Shown: in pieces, positions 35,823 through 47,987 of the stretch
How positions within the stretch are numbered: position 1 is the first letter of the stretch
Layout: each line of letters opens with the position of its first letter
DNA from: Paulownia fortunei
Taxonomy: Eukaryota; Streptophyta; Magnoliopsida; Lamiales; Paulowniaceae
Direction of reading: 5' to 3'
Assembly: GCA_019321725.1 (NCBI GenBank)
Contig: CM033120.1
Span: 15,220,278-15,284,277, forward strand
Length of the DNA: 64,000 bases
Position numbers and translations under genes: made by a program
The notes under the pieces: model-generated
The model's database searches: none
What the model was told of the DNA's origin: nothing
What the model saw: the letters and a program-made list of their open reading frames with translations, nothing else

Positions 35823-38800
35823 CTAGTAGTGTTCTTGATATATTGCCCCGAATTCAGCCCTCCAAGCCTGATCATCATCTTGCAATGTATCATGATGCAC
35901 TACATCCGAGTCTTCTCGATATAGTGGTCCTAAGGCAGCCTCAGGCAATCTGCTTTCTGCAAGGTACTGTTTCATGGTAATCATCTCCATCTTGTGCTTT
36001 CTCTTAAGTTTCTCGATTTGTTTCCTTAACTTTTCATTCTCTTCTTGAATCATTGTGTTCTTCCCCTGCACAGGTAGAAATTAGATCAGAAAACTTGATC
36101 GGGCAGTTTTTCAAGTGCCAAAAAATAAACATGCTCTCAACAAGTTTAGCACAATGCAAAAATTAGAAGTATGAATTACCTCAGCTTGTGAAGCTGCTTC
36201 TTCTGCTTCTCTCAACCTAACAAGAACTTCGCCTGCAGCATGCACAGCTTCTGCAGTGTCTTTGAGTTGAATTTTAAGACTTCGATTCTCCTTCTTTAGC
36301 AACTCCCTTTCCCTCTCCCTTTCCACCCTCAAAGCAGAAAGCTCTGCTGAGAGGGCCTTTGCAAAACGAGAGCCATGACGACCCTTGGCTCCTGCTTTAG
36401 AAGCTGCCCTTTTCACCTCTGCTATCCCTTCCATAATTGCTCGATGCTTTACCATTAAGTCATTGTACTTCTCCTGCAGTTCTGCATAATGCTCAATCAT
36501 TCTAGCATGACACACAACAGATCTTTTGAGGGCATCATCCAACTCTTCTGTGCACTTCTTCTCCAATGTCAACTCCATCTCCACCTGTTCTGCTCGATGA
36601 CGATTAGACTCAATTTCAATCCTCAATTCATCAGTTAGTGAAATCCAATCACTCTCCATTTCCATCCACTTCTGTCTTTCCTTCTCGAATTCTTCCCCAC
36701 TATTACCTTGAGCAAATGCACAACTTTTTCTCAACTGGATTGATTGTGACAGCAAAGAAGATCTGAGTTTGTCGGATGATCTTCTTGTAGGTGCATCAGT
36801 GTAGAACTGCAGTTTGTTTCTAAGAATTTCAATTTCTCTGAGAAGTGCTTCCCTGTCTTCCCAAGTGAAGGATTCTTTCACACTAATATTCAAGTCCTGT
36901 ACTTCTTTAATTTCACATTCTGGTTCATGATTTTCATCCCCATTCCATGTCAGAAGCTGGAAAGAACAAAAGCACAGCATAAGGGCACAAATAGGCACAG
37001 ACTATCAAGGACTCAGCAAAAGAAGTTCCTGACCTTATTTTCAATGTTTGGTGGGTGGCATTTCTCATGTTCATCCTCATTGATTGGCTGCAGTTGGTTC
37101 TTCATGTCACTAAAATTTGAAGAGCTGCGACATACACTGATAGCAGTCTGATCAATCACGCACTTGCAATGCCCTAGCTGCAAAAAATCAGGAAGTTAAC
37201 ATGCATTTTTGGTTAAACATATCCCATAATTTACATCAGCTGAAAAAATCTAATACCTTTTTGTTTAGATGCTCAATTTGAGCTGCTTGGTCCTTACAAA
37301 TACTATTGAGCTCCTTCTCTCTCTGAATAGCCAAAGCTAAATCTTTCTCCATATCCTATAACAGAAAGACAAATGGGGGATGTTAAAACAAAGAAATAAA
37401 TGTCTGGATTTAGAGACTCAGGGAATAACTGAGATTTAGAATCAAGTAACTTCAAACAAACCTTCGTCACTTGAGCTGCCAATCCATTTGAACTGGCTGA
37501 TCCATCCACCCTTAACATGCATGTCTTCAAACTATCATCAGCTTCATTGATATCGCTGCCTTGACATTTGATGCAAACAAAAGTAGCAGATGGCTGATCT
37601 GAAGATCGTCTTTCATCAGGTGAGGTTTGAACAGAAGCATTGGCCTTGTCAGCTGATAGACATGGTTTGAGTGCCAGATGTTCGAAAGAGAAGGAGACGG
37701 ATGATCTAGCTGGCGCTGAGTTCCTCTGGTGATAGTCGATGATCTGTAATCCTCTATGGAGGCTAGCTGCCAAGGACTCAGTAGGGCCTGCAAATATTCT
37801 ACTGGATCTTAAGGAGGATTTAATGTTGTCTGGATCGTGTGACTGTATCACATCCATATTTTTGCAAGTTTGGACCGCATCATCCTGAATGGGGAGATGA
37901 TTTGATGGGAAAACTAAGCTTTTCCTTTGAGAATTTTTTATTTTGGGAGACTCGGAAAACACAGGATCCTGAAGGGCTGTAGACTGATGGCACCCACTGA
38001 TTGACAAGCTACTCCTTGGTGGAGGATCTACAGCAATTGAGCTTTTAGAGATTTTGTCAGGTTCATCCATTGATCCAATGTTGTTTAGGCATGGCATTTC
38101 TGTTTGATTTTTGGTTGAATTAATTTCTTCATTTTCACTCTCTTCTGAACAGCTTAAATAATGTTCACAAGTGAATTCTGTCTCACAACCTTCCGCAGAG
38201 TATAAGAGGGTACTCTCTCCATTCTCAGAATCTTCTTTCATGTTATCTTCATGAGAGCTACGTATATTATCAATGTGAAGCCTTAATTCTTTGACATCAT
38301 CCTCATTGATGCATAAATTTTCTTCAGAATCATTGTCTATGCAGGGTAAGATCAGTGAACGATTGAGGCTCAGTCTCAACTGATTCAAGCTTTCACGCAC
38401 ATTTCCTCCGAAATATCCACTATTGCTGCTAAGAGAGTTGCATGCACTGGACTTTGCTCTCATGAGTTCTTCCTGCATTCAGTCAATGACATTCAAGATA
38501 CTATAGCCTAAAGAAACTTTTACAAAGCTCTTCTGTTGGGAACAAGCAACAATACCTTCAACTGCCGAATCTGATCGCTCAGGTCATTAACATCATCTTC
38601 TGTTATTTCATTCACTCCAGGTTCATTCTTCATGAGTTTTGCCCGCAGTCCAAATCTGAGGGTGCTTACAGTTTCACTATTACACCTGCTTGTCAAATGA
38701 CCAAAAAAAAAAGTGCAATCTATAAGAAGCATAATGATAATAATCATGATACAGTGAGCGTAACCCTGAGAAAACCAGAAAGAACCTATTCTATAATTGT

Positions 38801-41800
38801 CCGTGCTTAAAAACTAAATAATGTTTCCAGGTTGGAAAGAGAAGTTCCAAAATTACTAACACGAGCATCACAAAATCACAAACACTGAATTTATCTGTGT
38901 CATCATGTATTCTCTCAAGACCACATTTTGCATCAACTATTTACTTCTATCAGTAAATAAAAAGTGAGAGTCATTACTTGTTGTCTGGAGAAATGGCACA
39001 TATAATGGAGAGTTTAGCATTGCCACCAAAAGATTCTCTCAGCAAATGAGTCAGACGAGAACTTCTATATGGAACTTCTTCAGATTTCCCAGATTGACTT
39101 CCTTCTGCAAGGATATTTACCAAGCGCCTACACGAATTGCAGATTATGCATTAATTACAAAAAGTACCCAATCTGATGTATGCTTCAAACTAAATATTTG
39201 CAATTAGGATCGGGCAAGAGCAAAATAAAAGCAATCTAATTGTACATTTATTGCCTCACCATATCACTTTTGAAGTTTATAATAGCTATAATTTTTTATT
39301 TGGTTGGTTCGCCACGTATTTCTATTTTCTAATGTAAAAACATCTTCCGAGAAATCTCATCTAAATGGCACTAGCGACTTTCAGAAAACAAATTACTGTC
39401 AAATAGATTTCATTAACTTTGGCCATCATATCTCATCTAACAACTACAAATATATATTTTATATAGAAGTTAAACAATCATCAGTAAACTGATCGATCCA
39501 ATGAAAAGAATAATGGGTAGAGGACACAACAACAATAACCATAAAATAACCCGAAAGACTTTGTAGGAAAAAGAAAAAGAAAAAGAAAATAAACTGTAAG
39601 AGGCCTGAACCAGGCTCTAAAGATGTTCAAGGACATACCCAAGCTGCGATGTAGACTTCTTTATATATTTTCCTTCTTTCACATGCTGTTTACTAGCATC
39701 ATCAAGTACGTTTCTCTCAAACCCAGCAAGGTCGACCAGACTGATTCTACTAATCTTTGAACTGCCAAAGCACTTTGATGAGGACTCCTGCGAGAGAGAA
39801 TTTTTAAGATGAGTAACAAAATTTTGATACTCAAAATAACTGGATATAAGCAAAAATAAATGAAGAAAATTTGTATAGAATAAATTTTTCACAAAAAGTT
39901 AATTTAATTTCTTTTTTATTTTTAGCTTCACGATACCATAGCATATGAATACCTCCAGCAGATATGATGCTCGTTGATAAAAGAACTCAGTATCAATCAA
40001 AATATTACCATAACGTGATTATCTATCTAGCTTCTTTTATTTCTTCTTTCTTTGTGGGGATGGGGGAGTAAGGGGGAAACATTTAAGAACTAAAAAAGTT
40101 GCAAAATTGCTTGACGTTATATAGTCCATTACTGACTGTACCTTGCACCAAGACTCAATTATGCATGTGAACATGATATGGGATCTTGAGCTCTTGGAGT
40201 TAATTCTTGTTGTTCCAATCTTTCTATTTGATAGGCCCTGCAGCATAAAGTTGTATTTAGAGTAATCCCCAATAATAACAAAAGAAGAACATGTTAGGGA
40301 CAATACAATATATTCTCACATCCTCCTGTTTTCTACCTTAATCAAAATTTGAGTGACATCCTCATAGCAGGTTACATACTCCTCAGTCAAATTCTCTACA
40401 TAAAATCCATTTTTGGCATCGTCCTTTATCTGAAATAGTTGAAACAAAAACAAGTTGACATAGATGGACTATCTTCAGAAAAACTAATGACATGTTTACT
40501 GAGTTTCTGAAAGGAAATGTAAATTTACCTCCAAGTCTCGTTGAGTTGGATCAAGTAGATCGCCAATTTTCTCATCATACACCTGCAGTAACAAACCATC
40601 TATGATTAGGCCATGCAGTGATATCAAACCAAGAACCTCGGAGCTCAGGGAAGAAAAAATCACCTCAAGGAACGAGCACCGACACTGATAATTTATCTGT
40701 TTGCCATCAGAATTCCCTTGCTCCTGTGTGATTAATAGAAGCAATTACAAAAAGTCTCAATTGTCATATTAGAATCTCATGACTACACTGAGAAACATAA
40801 TCTACCTTTCGAATCTCTGAGAAAAGATTCTGGAAAATGCGTGGCACAATACCCTGAAGACCACTGACTGATGGACCCTCAACCATCGCACTTGGGGGTC
40901 CCCACATTGTGTAGGTCTTCCCACTCCCAGTCTAGTATTGATAAACCAAAAGATACCTCAAAGTTCATAAAATGCTCAATTACAAATTGCATGCAATTTA
41001 GATTGTGATTATCCTAAATTTACCTGTCCATAAGCCACTATGGATGTATTATAACCAGATAATGCATCCTTAACCAAAGGAGCACCTACTACTTGGTATA
41101 CATCCCCCTGAAATCACACAGCCACAACTTTATAGGTCAAGTGTGATGCTTATATATTTCCAAGTAAACCACAAAAGAGAAAAACCTTGAATTAAGGGTC
41201 ATATAAATTTATAAACATGTAGTGAAACCCAAAAAGAAAAACAGAAACTTAAAATGAAGCGCATTGCAATTCTAGATGTGAAATCATGAAAAATTCTGCT
41301 AACAATTCCAAACCTGAGTTGAATCTGAGTCAAAGACCGAATCAAATGTATATTTTCTTTCGGCAACAGAGAGTGAATCCTTTGAAACTTTTCTGACCGA
41401 AGTATCTCCAATTCCAAGACCATTAGCTGGTCTAATCCTCACCACAACCTATCCACATACCAGAATTCACAAACTTCAAGTTATTACACCCTGGACATCT
41501 CTAACAGAACTAAATTTCGACAAAACTCTGTGTAGGGTTTAAACAAAAAAATCAGTTTTGTTAAATTAAAAAACATCTCTATACAATATGACAAATTTAA
41601 CAAATGTAAGATCCAACAAAATTCATAGTTAGGGTTACACAGAACTGACATAAAAAGAGTTACATCCCAGTACCTTGACTGGTGGATCTGGAGCTTCAGG
41701 TACTTTTTCCTGGACCACAGCTGCGGTGAGTTCTTCCTGCTGAGGATTAATTTTGACTTTTGAAGGCGACTTTTTGGGGAACGAAATTGAGGCGGAAAGT

Positions 41801-41988
41801 GGAGGATCACGGATTTGAATGTTGGGATCGATCGGAGCTATGTTTTCGCCGTCCGATCTGAGTTTCGAACGTCGGATTGAAATCGCCTTCTGCTTTGCTT
41901 TTGGGAGTAAATTCTTGAATGGCACCGAGGCAGAGATGCTTCCAAAGAATCTGCTGTTTTCAGAGATTTCGGAATCGGGCTTCGCCAT
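35823..41988 (-). CDS. KIN-12: KIN-12 family kinesin, sixteen exons
   Basis: A plus-end kinesin of the plant KIN-12 family, whose members work at the preprophase band and phragmoplast in cell division. Exons on the minus strand: 41988-41674, 41448-41314, 41107-41024, 40931-40806, 40723-40664, 40582-40529, 40429-40337, 40237-40142, 39787-39639, 39127-38978, 38685-38556, 38472-37462, 37355-37257, 37177-37034, 36956-36180 and 36065-35823. All junctions are GT-AG and keep frame, giving 1221 aa. The motor starts near residue 106 (VVVRIRP), with P-loop GQTGSGKT at ~177-184, switch I NSKSSRSH at 302-309 and switch II DLAGFER at 340-346. A neck follows ([17 protein letters not shown]), then a Ser-rich region and long coiled coils; the end is [17 protein letters not shown]. 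The motor looks closest to KIN-12E/F, the tail to KIN-12A/B; subtype is uncertain. An in-frame upstream ATG at 42039 would add 17 residues. Confidence 0.95.
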
Positions 41989-44563
41989 GATTGGATTCAA
42001 CAGAGAACACCTGTGTAAAATATGATTAATTACTTTCACCTACGAATTTGTGGGAGAGAAATCTGAATGAAATAGAAGAAATAAGGTGTGTATCTGCGAT
42101 GTGTGTCTGTGTGTGAGAGAGAGAGGGTTTGATTTGAAATTTAAATGTTGTTTGGAAGAGAGACGTTAGAATTGTCGCATGTGACCGTTGGACAATGCCT
42201 TGCGCCTGTGGGAGCGTTTAAAAATTTAAACCTAGTTGTAAAATGACGAAAATAGGTCACCCTTCAGTAGTTTGGTGATCCCAGTTTCACATCCCATGAG
42301 CAAGATTGGCCCATTGATGAAGCCCAATTGATTTCACACCTCTCGCAACTTCACAAATACTATCTCAATCTATTATGTTCTATTCATATTATATTATTTT
42401 TCAAATATTTTTATATAAATAATTTTCTTAATTTCAATGTTGCTATGAGGTCAGGGTTACGAACCACTCTTCTCCCCTTCTCTTCTTCTTCTTCTTGGAT
42501 TTGAACTTCTACATCGCCATTTCTTCTTAATCTTCCCGAGGGAAGAAAAGTTTCTCCGACTACATATTTCTTGAATCGAAATGTAGAACTATTATTTCTC
42601 TTGTTTTCCCATAAAGAAACTGGTCACTTGGCCGTATGATTCAGGACCTTAGCATATTTAAACAGAAATATACCGACATTGATACACTTTCCACAAAGTT
42701 ACAGTCATAGAGGGATACCCTATTTGTTCTTTTGAGTGGAAAACCTTTTAATTTCCATCTACAATAATGGCGTTTATGTCTGTCATTGTTGTATCGAATG
42801 ATATTAAGTGTTGGCCAGAATGTTGTTGAAGCTATATGACTTCAATAAGACAGCCTAAATGTTTTCTAGATGATCTCAGGTTTGGTTCATCCAAACATTG
42901 TACTCGATCTATTCAAGAGGCATGCCATTCTTTTGTAACAATAGAGGTTCATTTATGAAGCTTCTTTGGTCCAAAATCTTGCATGAAAATATTTAATGAT
43001 GTAGACAAACATGATATGATTATTTTATAACGATTTAAATGCGTTGTTCATAATTCATTATTGATGTTTAGATTAGAGGGGATGAAGGTATTTTATCGTC
43101 AATCCTTTTTTAATTCAAGAATTTTTTATGGATGCCCAGAATTAATTTTAATTGTCAATCCAAAAATTCATTTTTAATTGATAGATGATTTTTCAGTTAA
43201 ATAAGAAAAAAGAAAGAAAAAAAAAGGTGACTTGTACGTAACCAAACACATTCATTACACGAATGATCAAAAAAATGGTTTGGAAACACTGATTATTTAT
43301 GAATTGATTATTCAAATAATCACAATCTAAAAAATAATTTAAGCTAAATAGGCTCTAATTATCCTAATTAGTTTAATATGGTATGGAAAATATTCAATAT
43401 TGTAGTAGTATATTATGAATTTTTGTTATTAGTTTTGAAAAAAATTGGTCCAAAGATACGAAAATGGATAATTTATAAACATACAGATACGATGTAAATG
43501 AATTGTTTTGGAGTAAAAATATGTTTTAATTTAATATTATTTTTTAATATATCTTGCTTGCATTTATTTTAAAGTCCTGCAAAAATATATTTTATATGTG
43601 TCATTATATTATTTGAATCATAACTATGATACAACTTATAGATAATTATTAATTAGTAATAATTTATAATTTTGATAAGTTATTAGGATTTTTATTTTTT
43701 TAATTGTATGATATTCAATTATACTTGTAAGTAATCTTAATAATTTTTTTTATTTTTAAAATAAATACTATAAATATTTATTAAGATAGAGTATTATTCG
43801 TTGAATATAATACAAAATACATATAACATGTGTATTAAATATTTCACCTTAAGACTACGAGTAATATTCGTTAAGTTCAGAATGTGCATAAAAAATACTC
43901 TTATTTTCTAATTATTCACATACGCATGTATTATACAGATATAATACGACTTTTTATTAACAGAGTTAAGTATAATTTATGATTTAAAATCAACGAATAT
44001 ATTTTACAAAAAAAAGCTATTATTAAAATTCATTAACATCCATACTTCAATAAGATCCAAATTTGAATTTCTCCGGGGTGGCGGGAAGCATCCGCACCTT
44101 TCCAGCATAGGACTGTTGATAGAAAGTTGAGCCTTAGCCCTTGAGCTAAAGTTAATTCTAAAGGACTACATTATCCATAGTATACGAAAAAGCAAATTCC
44201 CCTCCTATTTGGATCAATTTATTATCATTTTTTTTTTTAGTATTTTTCAGAATCTTAGATAATTATTGCATTAAATTGACAAATTATCTAAAAAAATTAA
44301 TTTGAATGAGTTATACTCTAATTAATCATTAACACTTATGACACCAGCAAGCTAGAGAGCCGGCCTAACGTAAAACAATTTAAACCTAGGCTTGGGCCTC
44401 CATAAATTTGCTTTCCTTTGAAGGTATGCATGGCCTACCGGATGTTGGGCCCAAGTTGATCGGTCCAATCCCCACGTCCTTAAGGATTAACAAATTACCA
44501 GGGCAGCAACCTCAGCCACAAAATTCAGTAGTAGACAGTACTGAAGCTGTCTTCTTATCTAAA
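41989..44563. other. Kinesin promoter/leader and intergenic region
   Basis: The first ~150 bases left of 42140 are the kinesin 5' leader on the minus strand, with a GA/TC-rich tract (GTGTGTGAGAGAGAGAG near 42108-42126). A TTC repeat lies near 42480-42498. The rest is AT-rich with no recognisable gene. Confidence 0.6.
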
Positions 44564-44867
44564 CTAGTATTTTTGGCACACCCAATATGTGTTTATAAAT
44601 TTTTAAAGCATAAAAGTAGAATTATTTATTTATTTTTTCCTTTGAGAAAACAAAAGAAAATGAGATGAAAATAGTATAATTGAAGAAAAAAGTATAAAAA
44701 TGATAAAATTGGAGAGAGAGAGAAAGAAAAAAAAAAAAGAGAATACAATAAGTGAGAAACAAAAACTACCTTGTTATTGTATTTTATGAGGAATTAATTC
44801 AGTCAACTTAGTAAAAACATACCAAACTAGTTATTTTGAGATCCCCACGCTTTATAAGTAGTATAGA
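44564..44867 (-). mobile_element. Short non-autonomous Helitron with intact ends
   Basis: Read on the minus strand, the 304-bp element opens TCTATACTACTTATAAAG and closes with a hairpin (ACACATATTGGGTGTG) followed about a dozen bases later by CTAG. It is flanked by A on one side and T on the other, the Helitron insertion pattern, with no target duplication. Its first nine bases, TCTATACTA, equal those of the larger Helitron-like region at 32921. The interior is A/G-rich and encodes nothing credible. The open frame at 44408-44668 that runs across its left edge is chance. Confidence 0.75.
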
Positions 44868-46676
44868 TATAAAACCAAACCCTGGAAAATTCAATATCAT
44901 TATGACATCAATAATGAAGCTGCCATTAAGTATTTACTCTTCAAATAACGTACGCTGATTCTGTTTTGTGGCATGGAGTTGATTATCAACTTCTCCGTAT
45001 GAGGTTTTAATATTGTACATGTCCATGCGACCATGCATACCTAGCTTTTTCAACAAAATATTGATTACCATGCATTTGTATCAAATTATGATGAAACAGC
45101 TGCTTATGCTAGAGTGATTAGATTAATTAGGATTAGTAAATCTGTATAATCACTGGATATGTATTAAGAATCAAAGAAATGAGTCCATGTAACATTAGAA
45201 CTTGGAGAACATGAGACCTCATCATTTTAGGACGTGCTAAAAAATTAAAGTTTCATTAGTGAGGTTTTATTACTTAATCGGAGGCATAATTACTAAGAAT
45301 GCAAGATAACAATAATGAGTTTTAACCATGTATGATTTTTTTCTTAATTAATGTTTATCTTTCCCTTTAGTGTTTTTTCTTGCAGGGATTATTTTGTCTT
45401 GAAGTTTGAGGGGGTAAATGGCATATTAATACGTTATCCCTTTTGTAGCCTTCGAAAATAGTGCAGGATGCACAAAGACAGAGAAGTTTCCCGACAGGAT
45501 TCTTTCAAATCCCATAATTTCCTCTTACAAGATTTTGTTCTTGGTACCAGACTAACTCTCCATCTTTAATTGTTTGGATTTTAGCCTCAGGTTCTGCGGA
45601 AAATCGTTTGACTTTGGTGTTTAAAGGCAATAAAAGAACTTAAATCAATTTTAACTCTTGCAATTCCTTCTTTACTTTTTAACTTTTTCTTTTTCTTTTT
45701 CTTGGTTGAATTGAAGTTGCTATTTTTTGAGACGTGTGTGTGATAGATATCCTTGGTTAATGTTTGTGTGAAGTGAGGAAAAGGTCGTAGCTTTATTGGT
45801 ATGTGGTGAAATCTTGATTTGAACTTTTGGTGAGCTTTGTCCATATTTAGGATTCTGGTGTTTGCCTTTATAGTTGAACATGGGTCTTGGAGATCTAGGG
45901 GAAATACAGCCCTTCATTTCTGCTCTGTCTTTGGTTTCTGATTGATGAGTTTACTTCTTATTCCTTAGTTTGGCATCTGGGTTTCGGATAGAAGTAAGGT
46001 TTCTTCTTTTGTGTCATTAGTTTTTTCCTCCTCTTCCCTTCTTATACTTTTGAACTATTAATGTTTCGTGTGTTTAGAACTGACATTGTTTGCATCAACT
46101 TTACTGTTTTTTTTTTTTAATTTACGAGTATGAGTGTAGCTGATTGTCACTGTTGGACTTGTTGGCTAGTTTTCACATCGCTCCCAGTGCTTTAATTCAT
46201 GTTTCTTACAATTTCAACACTTTACGAATTTTGTTATGCAGACAGCGCGTATCTTATTCACTATCCACTACTAGACTTGTTGACTGGATTTCTTTCTGTT
46301 TTTGGTTGCGTTTTCATTCAATTTGTGAACTGTGGCTTTGTGGTCTTTGGACTTGTATCTTACCAGCTGATTGTGGGGCTGTGTTTCTGAAATTTTGGAT
46401 TTTTTTATTCAGCTTGCGGGTTCGGGCTTGAAAATTCCATTCTCGTGGTGTTCCTTTTGTTGTATTCTTTACAGTTTCTTTTTTTTTTTTTACTTTCTTG
46501 GGGAGTATTATCCTTTAGGGCTTTAATTCATGTATATGGCGAGAAGTGTGATTAAACTGCATTGCAGTATTTGCATCAATATTTCTACTTGCATAGCAAA
46601 TGGCTATTATGTAGCATTATGAGTTTTCATGATATCGGTATTCAGTAATTTGCAGGTTCATTGTTTGATCACACTA
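44868..46676 (+). other. Intergenic region and 5' leader of the C2-domain gene
   Basis: AT-rich spacer to about 45400, then a pyrimidine-rich region likely to contain the leader exon(s) of the C2 gene. A leader intron ends at AG 46654-46655, leaving 46656-46676 as leader before the ATG. The upstream donor and transcription start are not determined. Confidence 0.55.
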
Positions 46677-47987
46677 ATGGATTCCCCTCAATCAGTGATT
46701 TCGCCACTCAAGAGCTCCTCCACTTTTGCTGTGTCTGAGAAGCAAAATGTCGATCTTTTTGTACAAAACCCCAGCTTCCAATCAAGGGATATCAATTTTC
46801 AAGGAAATGAAACAGCAATAGGTAACTTAGAGGATTTCCTTGGTGTTTTGGAAGTCTACATACACCAAGCTAGGGACATCCACAACATTTGCATTTACCA
46901 AAAGCAAGATGTTTATGCTAAACTTTGTCTGACAAGTGATCCTGAAAATACAGTCTCCACCAAAATCATTAACGGTGGTGGTAGAAATCCAATCTTCAAT
47001 GAGAATCTTCGCCTTAATGTTCGTAAAGTTGATTCATCTCTTAAATGTGAGATATGGATGCTGAGCAGGGTGAGGAATTATCTTGAAGATCAGCTGCTTG
47101 GGTTTGCTTTGCTGCCTGTATCTGAAGTACTACTCCATAATGGGAAGTTGGAAAAGGAGTTTTCTCTGTCATCAACTGATCTCTTCCACTCCCCAGCAGG
47201 ATTTGTTCAGTTGTCGGTCTCGTATGTTGGAGCACCACCACAAGTTATTCCAATTCCTGAACCACCCACGTCTCTTGAGACTGATTCACTTGTGCAGGAC
47301 GCAGAATCTGTCAAGTCTCCTCTCAGTGACTTGGACAAGATTGAGTTCCCTGATCCAAAGGTTGTAAACGAGAATCATCACATGGTTGAAGAATATTTTG
47401 GGTTGCCCTGTACCAATTTGGACTCACAGAGTTCAGACAGCATGATCAGTTCTGATGCTGAAAATCGGGTAAGTGCAAAGGTCTTGAATCATCTTGGGGA
47501 AGGTTTCTCAATGGGCACTAAAAGTTTAAGGCCATCTCCAACGATTGATTCTCCTCCAAGCAGAGTATCAACAAATGAAACTTCATCTGCTTCACTTCCT
47601 GTGAGCTCTCAGTCTTCTGAGACACCCAAAGATTCAAAATCTCCAAACAAGGAACATGTTTCACCTCCTAAAGATGATTCAAAGGGAAAAAGTGCAAATG
47701 GTTTAGATTCTGAGAGTAATGCACCAGTTGGGCTGTCCAGTAATACATTAGGAAAGCCTGTTGTCACTGTAAACATTGAACCTGAGCCAAAGGTGGTGCA
47801 GCAGGAAATAGTGGATATGTACATGAAAAGCATGCAGCAATTTACCCAGTCATTAGCCAAAATGAAGCTTCCGATGGACTTTGAAAGCAGCCCAACCAGC
47901 TCCGCAACTTCAAGTTCAGATCAGAAATCACAGGCGTCTAAGAAATCTGGCTCTCGAGTGTTCTATGGGAGTAGAGCTTTCTTCTGA
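46677..47987 (+). CDS. C2-domain protein with Ser/Pro-rich tail
   Basis: A 436-aa plant protein in a single coding exon. A C2 domain lies at about residues 50-180: GVLEVYIHQARDIHN, VYAKLCLTSDPE, NPIFNENLRLNV, LKCEIWMLSR and LEDQLLGFALLPVSEVL. C2 domains bind membranes, often with Ca2+; the loop acidic residues here are only partly conserved, so Ca2+ dependence is uncertain. The tail (about 215-436) is low-complexity, rich in Ser, Pro and Lys, with a short conserved-looking helix (QEIVDMYMKSMQQFTQSLAKMKLP) and the end SRVFYGSRAFF. The start is taken at 46677 because an acceptor at 46655 removes the upstream in-frame ATG at 46629. Family resemblance is to plant calcium-dependent lipid-binding (CaLB) proteins; function is not known. 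Confidence 0.93.
   Translation: MDSPQSVISPLKSSSTFAVSEKQNVDLFVQNPSFQSRDINFQGNETAIGNLEDFLGVLEVYIHQARDIHNICIYQKQDVYAKLCLTSDPENTVSTKIINGGGRNPIFNENLRLNVRKVDSSLKCEIWMLSRVRNYLEDQLLGFALLPVSEVLLHNGKLEKEFSLSSTDLFHSPAGFVQLSVSYVGAPPQVIPIPEPPTSLETDSLVQDAESVKSPLSDLDKIEFPDPKVVNENHHMVEEYFGLPCTNLDSQSSDSMISSDAENRVSAKVLNHLGEGFSMGTKSLRPSPTIDSPPSRVSTNETSSASLPVSSQSSETPKDSKSPNKEHVSPPKDDSKGKSANGLDSESNAPVGLSSNTLGKPVVTVNIEPEPKVVQQEIVDMYMKSMQQFTQSLAKMKLPMDFESSPTSSATSSSDQKSQASKKSGSRVFYGSRAFF

Noticed and set aside
44408..44668. 86-codon gene
   Set aside because: It crosses the edge of the small Helitron and has no domain.
47083..47367. Overlapping frames in the C2 gene
   Set aside because: Out-of-frame shadows of the C2 coding exon.
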